Made by a program: the position numbers and the translations under genes. Positions 39,738 to 48,966 of a stretch of 64,000 bases of DNA are shown here, in pieces. Source of the DNA: an uncultured Clostridia bacterium (GTDB lineage: Bacteria > Bacillota > Clostridia > Christensenellales > UBA1242); assembly GCA_944332185.1 (NCBI GenBank), contig CALVJJ010000001.1:64422-128421 (forward strand), written 5' to 3'. The first letter of the stretch is position 1; every line of letters starts with the position of its first letter. The notes under the pieces are model-generated. The model did not search any database. It was not told the DNA's origin and worked only from the letters and a program-made list of their open reading frames with translations.

Positions 39738-42700
39738 ATAGATCTGCACCCCATGTTGCATATAGTGTCATATCACTTGTTACAACTATTTCCGTAAGCA
39801 CGGTATAGTCTTTGTTTTGTATGTTAGATATCAACACATTGCTAGCACCGGTCGTATTCCAAGTCACAACACGCATATCATAACTATCTGTAATCCATAC
39901 ACATTGATAGGTATAGGTACAATAACTTGTATATAAAGATGGATCAATCGTATCCCCTTCTAACACATAAATATTTTCTACTGTGTTTGGTGCTTTCACA
40001 CAAGTAATTTTTCCTTGGAATGCACTATTTTTATCTATCCATGCTGAAGGTTTTACCCAACCTAAATTAAAGGATACCACATACCAATTTTTACGTTCTT
40101 CTTCTACAACAGAAACAATATTTCTATCTGTATTGCTCATCACAAAATTGGTAAGGTACTGACCATTTTCTTGGTACCCTAAGAAATGGTAAATCATGCG
40201 ATATGCTAATTTTCCACCCTCTTGATAGTCAATACTATACTCTACCTGTTCTGGTAATTGAAAGGTTTCTCCTTGGTACAAATCAAGTGTTTTTGTATAT
40301 TGTGTATGCTGTTGATCTACCTTTTCATAATATGTATAAGTTACTCTATAACGATTGCGAATATGTAACACAAGATCTTGATCAGGCATAGTATCCTGAT
40401 ACGTTGTGGCTTGTGTGTATTCTGCATCTAGATACCATTTGGTAAATTTATCAATTTTGATCCTATCTGGCAACGAGATCACATCTCCTACTTTCCATAA
40501 CCCTTGATACACAATTTCATTTTGGTCTAGAATGGTCAAAGATCTTTCTTTGACAATACTTAAAACTTCCCATTGTGCATAGATCGTAAGATCGTGGCTT
40601 GGCATCATACCTGTAAATTCTTCACGATATTCTGGATCTACATACCACCCTAAGAAATGGTATGTAATGGTCGTACCATCTGTATTCTCTACGATCGTAT
40701 TCCATGATGGAAGTGATACAGTATCTTGTTCATAACACTGCATAGCTGGTAATGATTCCCCATGATCTGTAACAAATTGCAAGGTATAAGAAGTTTGAGT
40801 ATAGGTGGTAATGAATCTAGCATACAAATTTTGACTTACAGAAGGTATTAAGGTGATTTTATCTCCATTTTGATCTGCCCAACAATCAAATGTTTGAAAT
40901 AGTTTTTGATTGCCTTGAATAAGAATACGATCTTGTAAATAATTTTCTTTGATAGCAGTTCCGACCAATCCATAGTACTGATCTATGAGTTGGTCATCTA
41001 CATAGTAGAATATAGTACGATATGCCTCTTTCTCTACCCATTTTGCATATAGAGTTAGGTCCCCTCTGGTGATCACCGTTTTTGTATATTTTTCACCTTC
41101 AAAAGTTGGTGTTGTATACCAGCCATCAAAAGTATAGATAGTCTTATCTGTATCCGTTTCAACCACTTTATTTGGTAAAGTTGGCAAAGTATAGACAGTA
41201 TCAATAGCTCCTGTCACATTTTCAACTTCTTGCCCACCGTTTTCTTCAAAACTTACCGTATAGACAGTGGCACTAGCAAGTGTCCAATTCCCATTACTTG
41301 CGTGCCAATATTCGTCTACTTTATATGGATAACTATTGATATAATTTTCCATTTCTGCAAAATCAATTTCTTGCCCAATAGTATTTAGCGTAAGATCAGT
41401 ACTTGTAATATCTACCTTAAATGCACTAGAGATTGGCATATGTACTTCCAATGCCCCTTGCACAATGTACTCTTTTTGATCTACTGGACTCGTGGTAAGA
41501 CGAATGGTCATGGTATCTAAGTCACTATTGTTGGCTAACTCTGCAAGATTTAAGATCAATTCATAGGTGTTATCAGTCTTACCAAAACCTAGTAAAATAT
41601 TACTCATATCTAATGGAGTCGTTCGGTTCATAGCTTTATCGACTGCTACTTGAATCTCGTCCATGATAATGTCTTGGAATCCACAACCATAACTTAATAG
41701 CATCATAGGATCAGCCAAAAATTCTTCCAAAGTCATTTTTAATTTTTTCTCATATTTTCTATCAGAACTTGCAAATCTAGGAATATTTTCACTTCGATAA
41801 AAATACACATAGCCATCTGCAAAATATACTTTCAAGATTCTATCTTTTCCACAATTCACACCACTAATGGTATCACCAAAAACATAAGGAACATCATTAT
41901 CAATTGGTGCAATGACTGGAATTGGTCCAACAGTTAGCATGATTTCTGGTTTTTGATCACGCAGACGAATTGCAAGATCAACTGGTACACTCATAGAGAT
42001 GGCATCACTTAAACTCAAAACTTCCATGGTAATATCTAAAGTAGCTGTGATATGGAAATATTGCAAACTTGATGTATCTATAAAAGCTTTGACTAATGGT
42101 GCACAATCAGACAAATCCATATATTGTTCTTTATCTGGTAATTGTTGCACTCCTTGAAATTCATTGACAAAGATAGACAAATCGAATTTTTCAGTTGGTG
42201 TCACCCCTGAATAAAAGTCTTTAATTATAATACCACTTAATGCATGGTCATTGGTAATGATATCAATGGTGACATCTTGACTATTTTCCACCCCACTTAA
42301 TTTTGAACCATATAATGTAATGGTCAAAATGGAATCATGAAAACTTACCTTTTTAATATAGGTTAGTAGCATCAGTGGTTGTGTTGGATCAAACGATGGA
42401 ATCAGTTGTTGCAAATTCTCTAGATCTAGTTGCATATCTTGTGCGACATCTTGTAAGAAATCTAATTTTGAAGTATCAATACCCAAAACACTAGCGAGTA
42501 TATACGCTAATTCCTTGAGACAATCTTGTGACATTTTGACTTTTAATTTGTTGTAATTGACATACAGCATTTTGTCTTCATAAGCAAGATTAAATTCCAT
42601 ATCTTGCAATCCAGTCAGTTTTGCCTCGCCGAACAATGCAAAAGTGTTTTGCCAATCCATTTCTAATTGACAGTTGGCAACATATTGAATACTATTTTCT

Positions 42701-45700
42701 TCATAAACTGTTGCATTAGCAGACACACTGACTTGTTTTGTTTCTATGATACCCATGATACTGTCAATAAGTTGTGTGAGCATCGTATAATGTTGGAATT
42801 GTGTAGGATCAACTTCAATCATCACTGGCGACCATACTACCCCTGCTTTGATAGAAAGTTGTGGAGCAGATAGTTGTACTTGCCAACTTTCTTGTCTACT
42901 AAGTGTAAGCATAAACTGATCCAAGAAAGATAAGGAGATAGTATTATTCTTCGTTGTGATACTATCTAGACTATCTAAAGATAGATCACTGGTATAGACA
43001 CTAGGCAACTTAAAATCTGTACCAAAACGAGCATTGATCCACTCCAACAGCATTGGAATTTCGTCCAATCCCATTGCAATACGAAGCCCTGCTACTGTCA
43101 TATATACTGTCGCATGATCCAAGATTGCTTCTATATCTAATCCATAAAATTGTGTGACTACTTTTGCTTTTAAGTTTTCAATATCACTTAGACTTTTCAT
43201 TTGACGAGCATCTAGTTCAAAATCTACTTGCACTTCTAGATCTTGATACTGAATATCTAATGTGCCTTTTGCTTGTTTTTCTTGATAGAATTGTGCAAAA
43301 TCTTGTACGAATGGCAACACATCTTCTACCTGTACAGTAGATGGTAATGGAGTAATACTTGGTTGTTTTCCCCAATCTATCTGTATGGTAACATCAGCCA
43401 CTCCGTGATAGCTGATACTTTCCAATCCTTGTGCAGAATAGACAAGACGGATTTCCTGTCCCATGGCACTACCAGATAAACTATACTGATATTTTTCTTG
43501 TTGTAATTGTAGACTATCTATTGTAAGAGTTTGCAAAAATTGTACAATTTGATCAGTAGATATAGATAATTGTGGCAATACTATTTCCCCATTAGGTAGA
43601 TATGTTTCTAGTACTTTTTGAATATCTTCCACTGGGAGATGATAGTCATTAGATAGAATATCGAATAATTGTGTAAGAGTAGTGATCTTGGTGGATACGA
43701 CTATGTTGTTGATAGATAACGTAAGGAGTCCATTCTGCAACACGACACCTAGTTGATATCCTTGCATGGTAGTATGAATTTCTACATTTAGACCATTACG
43801 AAGATCTAAGGCAATATCGAATAGGTATGTATGGTCTTGTAGACATAGTTCTACTTGCCCTACTACTGTTTTTTGATCTATCACAGTCATTATATGTTGT
43901 GCTAGAATATCTATACTTTCCAAAGATAGATAAGCTTCTTTTTCTACCGTTGGTATTGTCATTGGTTGAAGATTTACTACAGCATGGATCTTGTCTAGAT
44001 AAGATACAGCAATGGTGGACAAAGATTGACTGTCTCTTGCGATATTAAGTTGTAGTCCTTGATACGATAATTGGAATTGTGTATCATTCCATACTATGAT
44101 ATGTAAACTATCTAAAATAGACAAAATATCCAATGTAGCAAAGTCAATTTTGTCAATAGATACCGTAGGTAATTCTATCTTCATTCCATATTTTGCTAGA
44201 TAAGATTGCACTTCTTTCCATGTAGTTTTGATATACACTCCATCTAGATGTAGATAGACAACTTCTTCTTGATACCATATCTCTATTGGTTGCCCAAATA
44301 GTGTAGTAGAAATATATAGTTGGATTCCTGCATTCCAATCTACCATCATATTCCCTGATACAGTAATATCTTGATAAGTTGCAGAGAATTGTCCTGCAAT
44401 TTGTTTTTCTTCCATGATATCCATGATAGTATCAAGATAAGAAACTACTGTTGTAATGGAAGTAAACGATCCTTGTGGTTGTTGAATAGGTGTATTCCAT
44501 GTCTCAAAGCCAATATGAATATGATGAGATTGCCATTGCCAGTCAATATCGTTTAATTTTCCATCTGCATCGCTTTGCAAAAGAATTGTTCCATAGTGTG
44601 CCAACGTGATCTTAATTCCACCATCTATTTGTTCAATGTTTTGAATGATCTCTTGAATAGCAAGAGTATCTAGCGAGATGGTAGGTAGGACAAGTTGTGG
44701 AAAATATGTTTGCATTATTTTTTGGATTTCTTCTATGGTAGCTTCTATATGTATGGATCCAATACTTACATAGATATGATCCTCTACCACGATGATTTCC
44801 ACAGTTTTACCATTGATTGTCCCCCGGAATTGCAAAGCAAACCCATTATCTGTTGTGATGGCTATAGATCCATCAATCATATATCCAAACAGCTCTCCTT
44901 CAAAGCAGAATTGGAAAGCATCATATCCTTGATATCCCAACAACATAGATATTAGATGATACGCATTACTAATATCCAAATAGGTATCTTGCTTGACAGC
45001 TGGTATGCTAAAATCTTCTGCATTGCATACCATATCGACATCTAACGAGAAGGTAATACCTGCAATAGTCGTTGGTTCTATGATGACTTTTTCCATGGTA
45101 TAAGTTTCATCTAGTAAGATGGTTGCATGGATCAAATCTTCTACCAAAAATTCTAATTGGTATCCTCCTTCTCTTTCACTGGTGTGTACATATTGCAATA
45201 AGGAAGTCAAACTGCTGATATCTAATTCCTCTAAATTCCCTAATCCTAATGCATCTAAAAAAGACAAATCTAAATTGTTGATATAAGGTTTTAAGATAGA
45301 CAAAAGTGGTTGCAAACTATCTAGTAAATGAGAAGTATTGATCTTGATATTTTGACCAAGTAAAGATAGATAAGCTGTCGATTCTTCATAATGTAAATAG
45401 ATTGGCAGTTGTTGATCTTGATAGACAACAAAAAGATTCGCATCTACTTTTAGCGTAGGTGTCACTTGTAATAACACATTCCCTGTTAAATCTATGGTTG
45501 TGCCCTGATATTCGCCACGAATGTGAATAGTAAGATTCATATTCTTGGTTGCAAGAGTTTTAGACACCATTCCATCTAGAATAGGATCGCTCGTATCTGT
45601 TTCTCCTCCTGCCAATAATCCATAACTATCCGAATCACCAGAGACTTTATATACCATAACCATCGTTCCTGCCGAAGCTAAGAATACGATGAGAAAAACC

Positions 45701-45726
45701 ATAAGGTATTGTAATAATCTTTTCAT
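39736..45726 (-). CDS. Giant surface protein with tandem ~190-residue repeats and InlB-type C-terminal repeats
   Basis: 1996 residues. One N-terminal membrane segment (about 5-25) with no lipobox. Residues about 55-1220 hold about seven repeats of 175-230 residues, beginning near 60, 255, 432, 605, 805, 982 and 1212. Each has a short helix, a beta-rich stretch with G-x-(I/L) strands (for example GQFSATYQDITVSGNMMVDW), a VYL-x-(L/V)-x-G-(V/I) strand, and a second helix around LPT. The alternating pattern recalls the LolA/LppX lipid-carrier fold; this is inference. From about residue 1485 four or five InlB-type (Listeria-Bacteroides) repeats follow, with YTFDGWYTTP, LTLYAKW, YHFLGWYVDP and LTIYAQW. 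No sortase motif. Third gene of an operon; GGGAG precedes the ATG. Confidence 0.82.
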   Translation of the reverse strand: MKRLLQYLMVFLIVFLASAGTMVMVYKVSGDSDSYGLLAGGETDTSDPILDGMVSKTLATKNMNLTIHIRGEYQGTTIDLTGNVLLQVTPTLKVDANLFVVYQDQQLPIYLHYEESTAYLSLLGQNIKINTSHLLDSLQPLLSILKPYINNLDLSFLDALGLGNLEELDISSLTSLLQYVHTSEREGGYQLEFLVEDLIHATILLDETYTMEKVIIEPTTIAGITFSLDVDMVCNAEDFSIPAVKQDTYLDISNAYHLISMLLGYQGYDAFQFCFEGELFGYMIDGSIAITTDNGFALQFRGTINGKTVEIIVVEDHIYVSIGSIHIEATIEEIQKIMQTYFPQLVLPTISLDTLAIQEIIQNIEQIDGGIKITLAHYGTILLQSDADGKLNDIDWQWQSHHIHIGFETWNTPIQQPQGSFTSITTVVSYLDTIMDIMEEKQIAGQFSATYQDITVSGNMMVDWNAGIQLYISTTLFGQPIEIWYQEEVVYLHLDGVYIKTTWKEVQSYLAKYGMKIELPTVSIDKIDFATLDILSILDSLHIIVWNDTQFQLSYQGLQLNIARDSQSLSTIAVSYLDKIHAVVNLQPMTIPTVEKEAYLSLESIDILAQHIMTVIDQKTVVGQVELCLQDHTYLFDIALDLRNGLNVEIHTTMQGYQLGVVLQNGLLTLSINNIVVSTKITTLTQLFDILSNDYHLPVEDIQKVLETYLPNGEIVLPQLSISTDQIVQFLQTLTIDSLQLQQEKYQYSLSGSAMGQEIRLVYSAQGLESISYHGVADVTIQIDWGKQPSITPLPSTVQVEDVLPFVQDFAQFYQEKQAKGTLDIQYQDLEVQVDFELDARQMKSLSDIENLKAKVVTQFYGLDIEAILDHATVYMTVAGLRIAMGLDEIPMLLEWINARFGTDFKLPSVYTSDLSLDSLDSITTKNNTISLSFLDQFMLTLSRQESWQVQLSAPQLSIKAGVVWSPVMIEVDPTQFQHYTMLTQLIDSIMGIIETKQVSVSANATVYEENSIQYVANCQLEMDWQNTFALFGEAKLTGLQDMEFNLAYEDKMLYVNYNKLKVKMSQDCLKELAYILASVLGIDTSKLDFLQDVAQDMQLDLENLQQLIPSFDPTQPLMLLTYIKKVSFHDSILTITLYGSKLSGVENSQDVTIDIITNDHALSGIIIKDFYSGVTPTEKFDLSIFVNEFQGVQQLPDKEQYMDLSDCAPLVKAFIDTSSLQYFHITATLDITMEVLSLSDAISMSVPVDLAIRLRDQKPEIMLTVGPIPVIAPIDNDVPYVFGDTISGVNCGKDRILKVYFADGYVYFYRSENIPRFASSDRKYEKKLKMTLEEFLADPMMLLSYGCGFQDIIMDEIQVAVDKAMNRTTPLDMSNILLGFGKTDNTYELILNLAELANNSDLDTMTIRLTTSPVDQKEYIVQGALEVHMPISSAFKVDITSTDLTLNTIGQEIDFAEMENYINSYPYKVDEYWHASNGNWTLASATVYTVSFEENGGQEVENVTGAIDTVYTLPTLPNKVVETDTDKTIYTFDGWYTTPTFEGEKYTKTVITRGDLTLYAKWVEKEAYRTIFYYVDDQLIDQYYGLVGTAIKENYLQDRILIQGNQKLFQTFDCWADQNGDKITLIPSVSQNLYARFITTYTQTSYTLQFVTDHGESLPAMQCYEQDTVSLPSWNTIVENTDGTTITYHFLGWYVDPEYREEFTGMMPSHDLTIYAQWEVLSIVKERSLTILDQNEIVYQGLWKVGDVISLPDRIKIDKFTKWYLDAEYTQATTYQDTMPDQDLVLHIRNRYRVTYTYYEKVDQQHTQYTKTLDLYQGETFQLPEQVEYSIDYQEGGKLAYRMIYHFLGYQENGQYLTNFVMSNTDRNIVSVVEEERKNWYVVSFNLGWVKPSAWIDKNSAFQGKITCVKAPNTVENIYVLEGDTIDPSLYTSYCTYTYQCVWITDSYDMRVVTWNTTGASNVLISNIQNKDYTVLTEIVVTSDMTLYATWGADL

Positions 45727-45736
45727 GTTCTCCCTT

Positions 45737-46711
45737 CTATAACAAAGTTACATTGTCATACTCAAACTGCATCAGCAAACTGCCACCACAAGTCACAGTC
45801 ATACCGTATGTTACTTTGTATTCTTCTTTAATTGTAATGGACAAAAATCTTCCATTTTGATCCACTGAAAATTGCACGGTCACATAATTAAATTTTGGGG
45901 AATCTAATCCACTCATTTTGCTCATTTGTTTGACATAATTGATAACGGAAGCTTGTGGGTGTAAGGAAATTTCACATTGATATACCCCTTCCACAAGATT
46001 CTTTGTCCCTTTACCTATGACTGTTCTAGTTCCCACAACATAAGGAATGACACCCGTTGGGCTAGTTCCCCATTGTTGTTTGTATTCTTCTGCACTTACC
46101 TTTTCTTCTGCGCCATTCCATGTTGCAGCCCCATCATTTTCTGGTTTCCCTGACTGCACAATGACATCACTATTTACAGTATAATGCATTTGATAGGCTA
46201 CATTTTTAATGCCTTTACTAATTTGGTTGTTGTAATACTGATCACCTTGTTTTTGAAATGTAGACCAAACCAACTGATCTGTCAGCGGATTGGTGACCTT
46301 CCCACTCGCATTCATTTGGTATTGATACTCTTGTGACAGTTTGTATTCTCCCACTACAAATATTTCTGCTGGAGTCAAAGAAGCAATATTCTTTTTTAGC
46401 AAACTTGGAATATTATCTCCTGCCCGTAACGATGTTTCATCATACATAGAATAATCCACTTTTGATAAAAATGCTTCTACAATATAATTCCCCACAAATA
46501 TTCCACTAAAGCAGCCCATCACAGCAAAGACACAGATGTTCAGCCAAAATCTTTTTTTTGTGATTTCTTTTTTTCTTTTTTTCTTCTTTTTTGTTTTACT
46601 TTCTTTTTCTTGAATAGATTGCAGTTGTTGTTTTTTATCATCTTCGATCAGCAAGGTCTGTGTCTCGACCGTTGTCGAAGTATCTTTTATATTTTTTTTC
46701 TTTTGTTTCAT
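45737..46711 (-). CDS. Membrane-anchored protein with Lys-rich cytosolic tail, unknown function
   Basis: 324 residues. About residues 1-52 are strongly basic (KTKKKKKRKKEITKKR near the end of the tail), followed by one membrane helix (about 55-80) and an outer domain of 240 residues. The outer domain has two cysteines near the end (QCEIS; TCGGS) that could form a disulphide. I recognise no family. The start overlaps the stop of the transposase-like gene (ATGA), and the giant protein gene follows after 10 bases, so all three are in one operon. The layout of basic tail, helix and outer domain resembles TL1 and TL5. It may be a membrane partner of the giant protein. Confidence 0.75.
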   Translation of the reverse strand: MKQKKKNIKDTSTTVETQTLLIEDDKKQQLQSIQEKESKTKKKKKRKKEITKKRFWLNICVFAVMGCFSGIFVGNYIVEAFLSKVDYSMYDETSLRAGDNIPSLLKKNIASLTPAEIFVVGEYKLSQEYQYQMNASGKVTNPLTDQLVWSTFQKQGDQYYNNQISKGIKNVAYQMHYTVNSDVIVQSGKPENDGAATWNGAEEKVSAEEYKQQWGTSPTGVIPYVVGTRTVIGKGTKNLVEGVYQCEISLHPQASVINYVKQMSKMSGLDSPKFNYVTVQFSVDQNGRFLSITIKEEYKVTYGMTVTCGGSLLMQFEYDNVTLL

Positions 46712-47442
46712 ACGTTACCCATCTCAACTTTTTTCATGGTTTGATAGACAAATCGAAACGAAAATCCAGTAATTTTCACAATTTGTCTAATACTAGCCCC
46801 ATATAAAGAGACCATTCTTTGAATCAGTTTTTTCTTTTTCTCTACATTCATAGACTGTATTGTTTCTGCTTGACTATCTAAAAATGCCTTGACTAATTGT
46901 GCTAATTCTACTTCAGTATATTTTTTCCCGATTTTACGCATCAGTTGTAAAACCTCTGGTTGTTGTGCTTGTAAAAACAAAGATTGTTCTATGGAAGGAG
47001 TCATCACTAGATAAGGTCTGCCTGTTTTATCTTGTAGATACCCATCTTCATTATAATGATATTTACTACAAAATTTGGTTTCTTCTTGCAAATAGTGAAG
47101 ACTAGCTATCATTTGGTACACTTCTGTCACCGTATGGGCACTGTAACTTGTAAAACGATCTTTAAAGATCTCCCCTTTTCTATGATGTTGTTTGTTGTAA
47201 GAATAGACAAAACGAATACAAATACTTTTCATGAGTTCGCTCATTTGGTCGCTTTGGACCACAAAACGAAAACAAGTATCTGCCAAATGGTAGGCAAAAA
47301 TTTTGCTATTCATCTGCCATACATAATGTTGTACCACATCTAATAGCATGGTTTTATCTGCATCATCTAGCATAATATCTTGCGTCTTTAAAACCACTAA
47401 ATAGGTATGAATTTCACTGGTTGATCTTGCCACTCTTGCCAT
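46708..47442 (-). CDS. Domesticated Y1/REP-type transposase-like DNA-binding protein, catalytic site degenerate
   Basis: 244 residues from the ATG at 47442 with GGAAGG upstream. The N-terminal half follows the IS200/REP-associated transposase pattern: RSTSEIHTYLVVLKTQDIML, FAYHLADTCFRFVVQ, MKSICIRFVYSYNKQHHRKG and EIFKDRFTSYSAHT. In active enzymes the segment after the AY(C/H)LM stretch is NHVH, the metal-binding HUH motif; here it is DTCF, so both histidines are lost. The C-terminal part (about 210-242: LYGASIRQIVKITGFSFRFV) looks like a helix-turn-helix. It heads the operon with the 324- and 1996-residue proteins under a near-perfect promoter. Regulation by a retired transposase is plausible; no terminal repeats flank it. 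Confidence 0.75.
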   Translation of the reverse strand: MARVARSTSEIHTYLVVLKTQDIMLDDADKTMLLDVVQHYVWQMNSKIFAYHLADTCFRFVVQSDQMSELMKSICIRFVYSYNKQHHRKGEIFKDRFTSYSAHTVTEVYQMIASLHYLQEETKFCSKYHYNEDGYLQDKTGRPYLVMTPSIEQSLFLQAQQPEVLQLMRKIGKKYTEVELAQLVKAFLDSQAETIQSMNVEKKKKLIQRMVSLYGASIRQIVKITGFSFRFVYQTMKKVEMGNV

Positions 47443-47474
47443 AATCTTTCCTTCCTTTTTTAAAAAACCAAGTA

Positions 47475-47503
47475 AGTATACCAAATTTTACAATACTTGT
47501 CAA
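47475..47503 (-). promoter_or_regulatory. Strong promoter of the transposase-like/giant protein operon
   Basis: On the minus strand TTGACA (47503-47498), 17 bases, TATACT (47480-47475): a perfect -35, ideal spacing. It lies about 30 bases before the start codon. Confidence 0.8.
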
Positions 47504-47574
47504 ACATTAGTGTCCCTTTTGTTACATTTTTATGATTTTACCTTCTTGTCCTATGCTAAAAATAGCAAAAAAAT

Positions 47575-47603
47575 AAAAAACAGTCTTTCCAACTGTCTTT
47601 TTT
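47575..47603 (-). terminator. Terminator after dinB
   Basis: ACAGT and ACTGT arms with flanking A- and T-runs; on the minus strand a run of Ts follows. The stem is short, but position (just after the dinB stop) and T-run support it. Confidence 0.65.
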
Positions 47604-47620
47604 TAAGTGTTTTATGTTTT

Positions 47621-48862
47621 TTATTTGTGTAATACAGTAGGGTGAACCACATGTCCCCCTTCTTCCATATTGATCGCATCAAAATCTGCATCTTTCATAA
47701 TGCTAGCCTGCTTAATAATGTGATGTCCATATTTTTTGCGTAACACTGTGACAACTTGCTCAAGTTTTTGACGTTTTTCCACTTGTTGTATATCATCAAA
47801 AATACTATACTGTTTTGGTTTTGGTGTTAATTTGAGAGCCCGTACACCTAAAGCTCTGACCGTATGCTCCCACGTATAATGTTGTTGAAACAATTCCAAT
47901 GCCCCTTCATGCAAATCTTTTGCCAAATCTGTTGGCATAAAGAATTGTTTTTGCCTATCAAAAGAGGCTAACGTATTATCTTTGACCCATAGTTGCACTT
48001 CTTTTGCATAAACGCCTTCTTTATTCATTCGTTTTGCAACATTTTCTGCCAGCAAATACAAAATATGAGACACTTCTTCTATAGTTTTTAGATCACGTGG
48101 ACAAGTGGTAGAATTGCCAATGCTTTTCATCTCTTCCCTGTACCCAGTTTTTCTCACTTCTCCATCATCTAATCCACAAGCAAATTTATACAACATGACA
48201 CCGTTTTTCCCAAGCAAAGTATGTAACAATTTTTCTTCTGTTTTTGCCAAATCTTCAATGGTTTTGATACACATTTTTTGCAATTTTTGATATGTGGCAC
48301 GACCAACATAAAGGAGCTGATCTACCGACAATGGCCATACTTTTTCTTTAAAATTATCTGGAGTAATGACTGTCACAGCATTTGGTTTTTTTAGATCACT
48401 GCCTAGTTTTGCAAATACTTTATTATAACTGACTCCAATGCTCACCGTGAGTCCTGTCTCTTGCAACACACGAACACGTATGGTATGAGCGAGTTGTTCT
48501 GCTTCTTGAAAAGAATGAACACTTTGGGTAATATCTATCCACGCTTCATCAATTCCAAATGACTCCACTCTATCAGAGTATTGTCTATAAATATCTTTGA
48601 CAATTCTAGATAGTCTTTGGTACCTGTCAAAATGTACCGGAACACAAACTAAATCTTGCCCACAACATTGTGTAGCTTCCCATACCGTAAAGCCTGTTTT
48701 TACCCCTTTCTTTTTCGCTATTTGATTTTTGGACAAAACCACACCATGTCTTTTTTCTACATCACCTACCACAACCATTGGTTTGTTGCGAATAGAAGGA
48801 TCGTAGAGACATTCACAACTAGCATAAAAATTATTTAGATCAGAATGTAAAATATATCTCAT
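47621..48862 (-). CDS. dinB: DNA polymerase IV (Y-family translesion polymerase)
   Basis: 413 residues from the ATG at 48862, with AAGGAAAG upstream. Y-family motifs are intact: HSDLNNFYASCE at 6-17 with metal ligand Asp8, the steric-gate region, and SFGIDEAWID with Asp105 and Glu106. The C-terminal part carries the little-finger domain. These polymerases copy damaged DNA with low fidelity. The upstream sequence has a LexA box just after a good promoter, so the gene is expected to be SOS-induced. The neighbouring 79-residue protein two genes upstream belongs to a family that I recall as often lying beside dinB in Clostridia. Confidence 0.93.
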   Translation of the reverse strand: MRYILHSDLNNFYASCECLYDPSIRNKPMVVVGDVEKRHGVVLSKNQIAKKKGVKTGFTVWEATQCCGQDLVCVPVHFDRYQRLSRIVKDIYRQYSDRVESFGIDEAWIDITQSVHSFQEAEQLAHTIRVRVLQETGLTVSIGVSYNKVFAKLGSDLKKPNAVTVITPDNFKEKVWPLSVDQLLYVGRATYQKLQKMCIKTIEDLAKTEEKLLHTLLGKNGVMLYKFACGLDDGEVRKTGYREEMKSIGNSTTCPRDLKTIEEVSHILYLLAENVAKRMNKEGVYAKEVQLWVKDNTLASFDRQKQFFMPTDLAKDLHEGALELFQQHYTWEHTVRALGVRALKLTPKPKQYSIFDDIQQVEKRQKLEQVVTVLRKKYGHHIIKQASIMKDADFDAINMEEGGHVVHPTVLHK

Positions 48863-48880
48863 GGCTTCTTTCCTTAAAGG

Positions 48881-48896
48881 TAGAACATTTGTTCTA
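48881..48896. promoter_or_regulatory. LexA (SOS) operator upstream of dinB
   Basis: TAGAACATTTGTTCTA is a near-perfect palindrome that fits the Firmicutes LexA core GAAC-N4-GTTC. It sits right downstream of the -10 box, over the expected transcription start, the classic position for repression. Confidence 0.85.
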
Positions 48897-48901
48897 TTGA
48901 T

Positions 48902-48930
48902 AGTGTACCATAGGGGGAAAAATTTGTAAA
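48902..48930 (-). promoter_or_regulatory. Promoter of dinB
   Basis: On the minus strand TTTACA (48930-48925), 17 bases, TACACT (48907-48902). The transcription start would fall inside the LexA box. Confidence 0.75.
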
Positions 48931-48940
48931 GAGTTTTACT

Positions 48941-48966
48941 AAAAAAAAGATGCAATGATGCATCTT
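48941..48966 (-). terminator. Terminator after the uridine-kinase-family gene
   Basis: AAGATGCA and TGCATCTT pair around TCAT (minus-strand sense), followed by eight Ts. The upstream arm begins at the stop codon. Confidence 0.85.

Noticed and set aside
30036-46000. Sortase-anchored pilus locus
   Set aside because: No LPXTG-type motif and no sortase gene was seen in any of the surface proteins; anchoring is by lipoboxes or membrane helices.
46708-47442. Active insertion sequence
   Set aside because: The catalytic HUH motif is missing, no subterminal hairpins or target-site signs flank the gene, and it is locked into an operon by overlaps.
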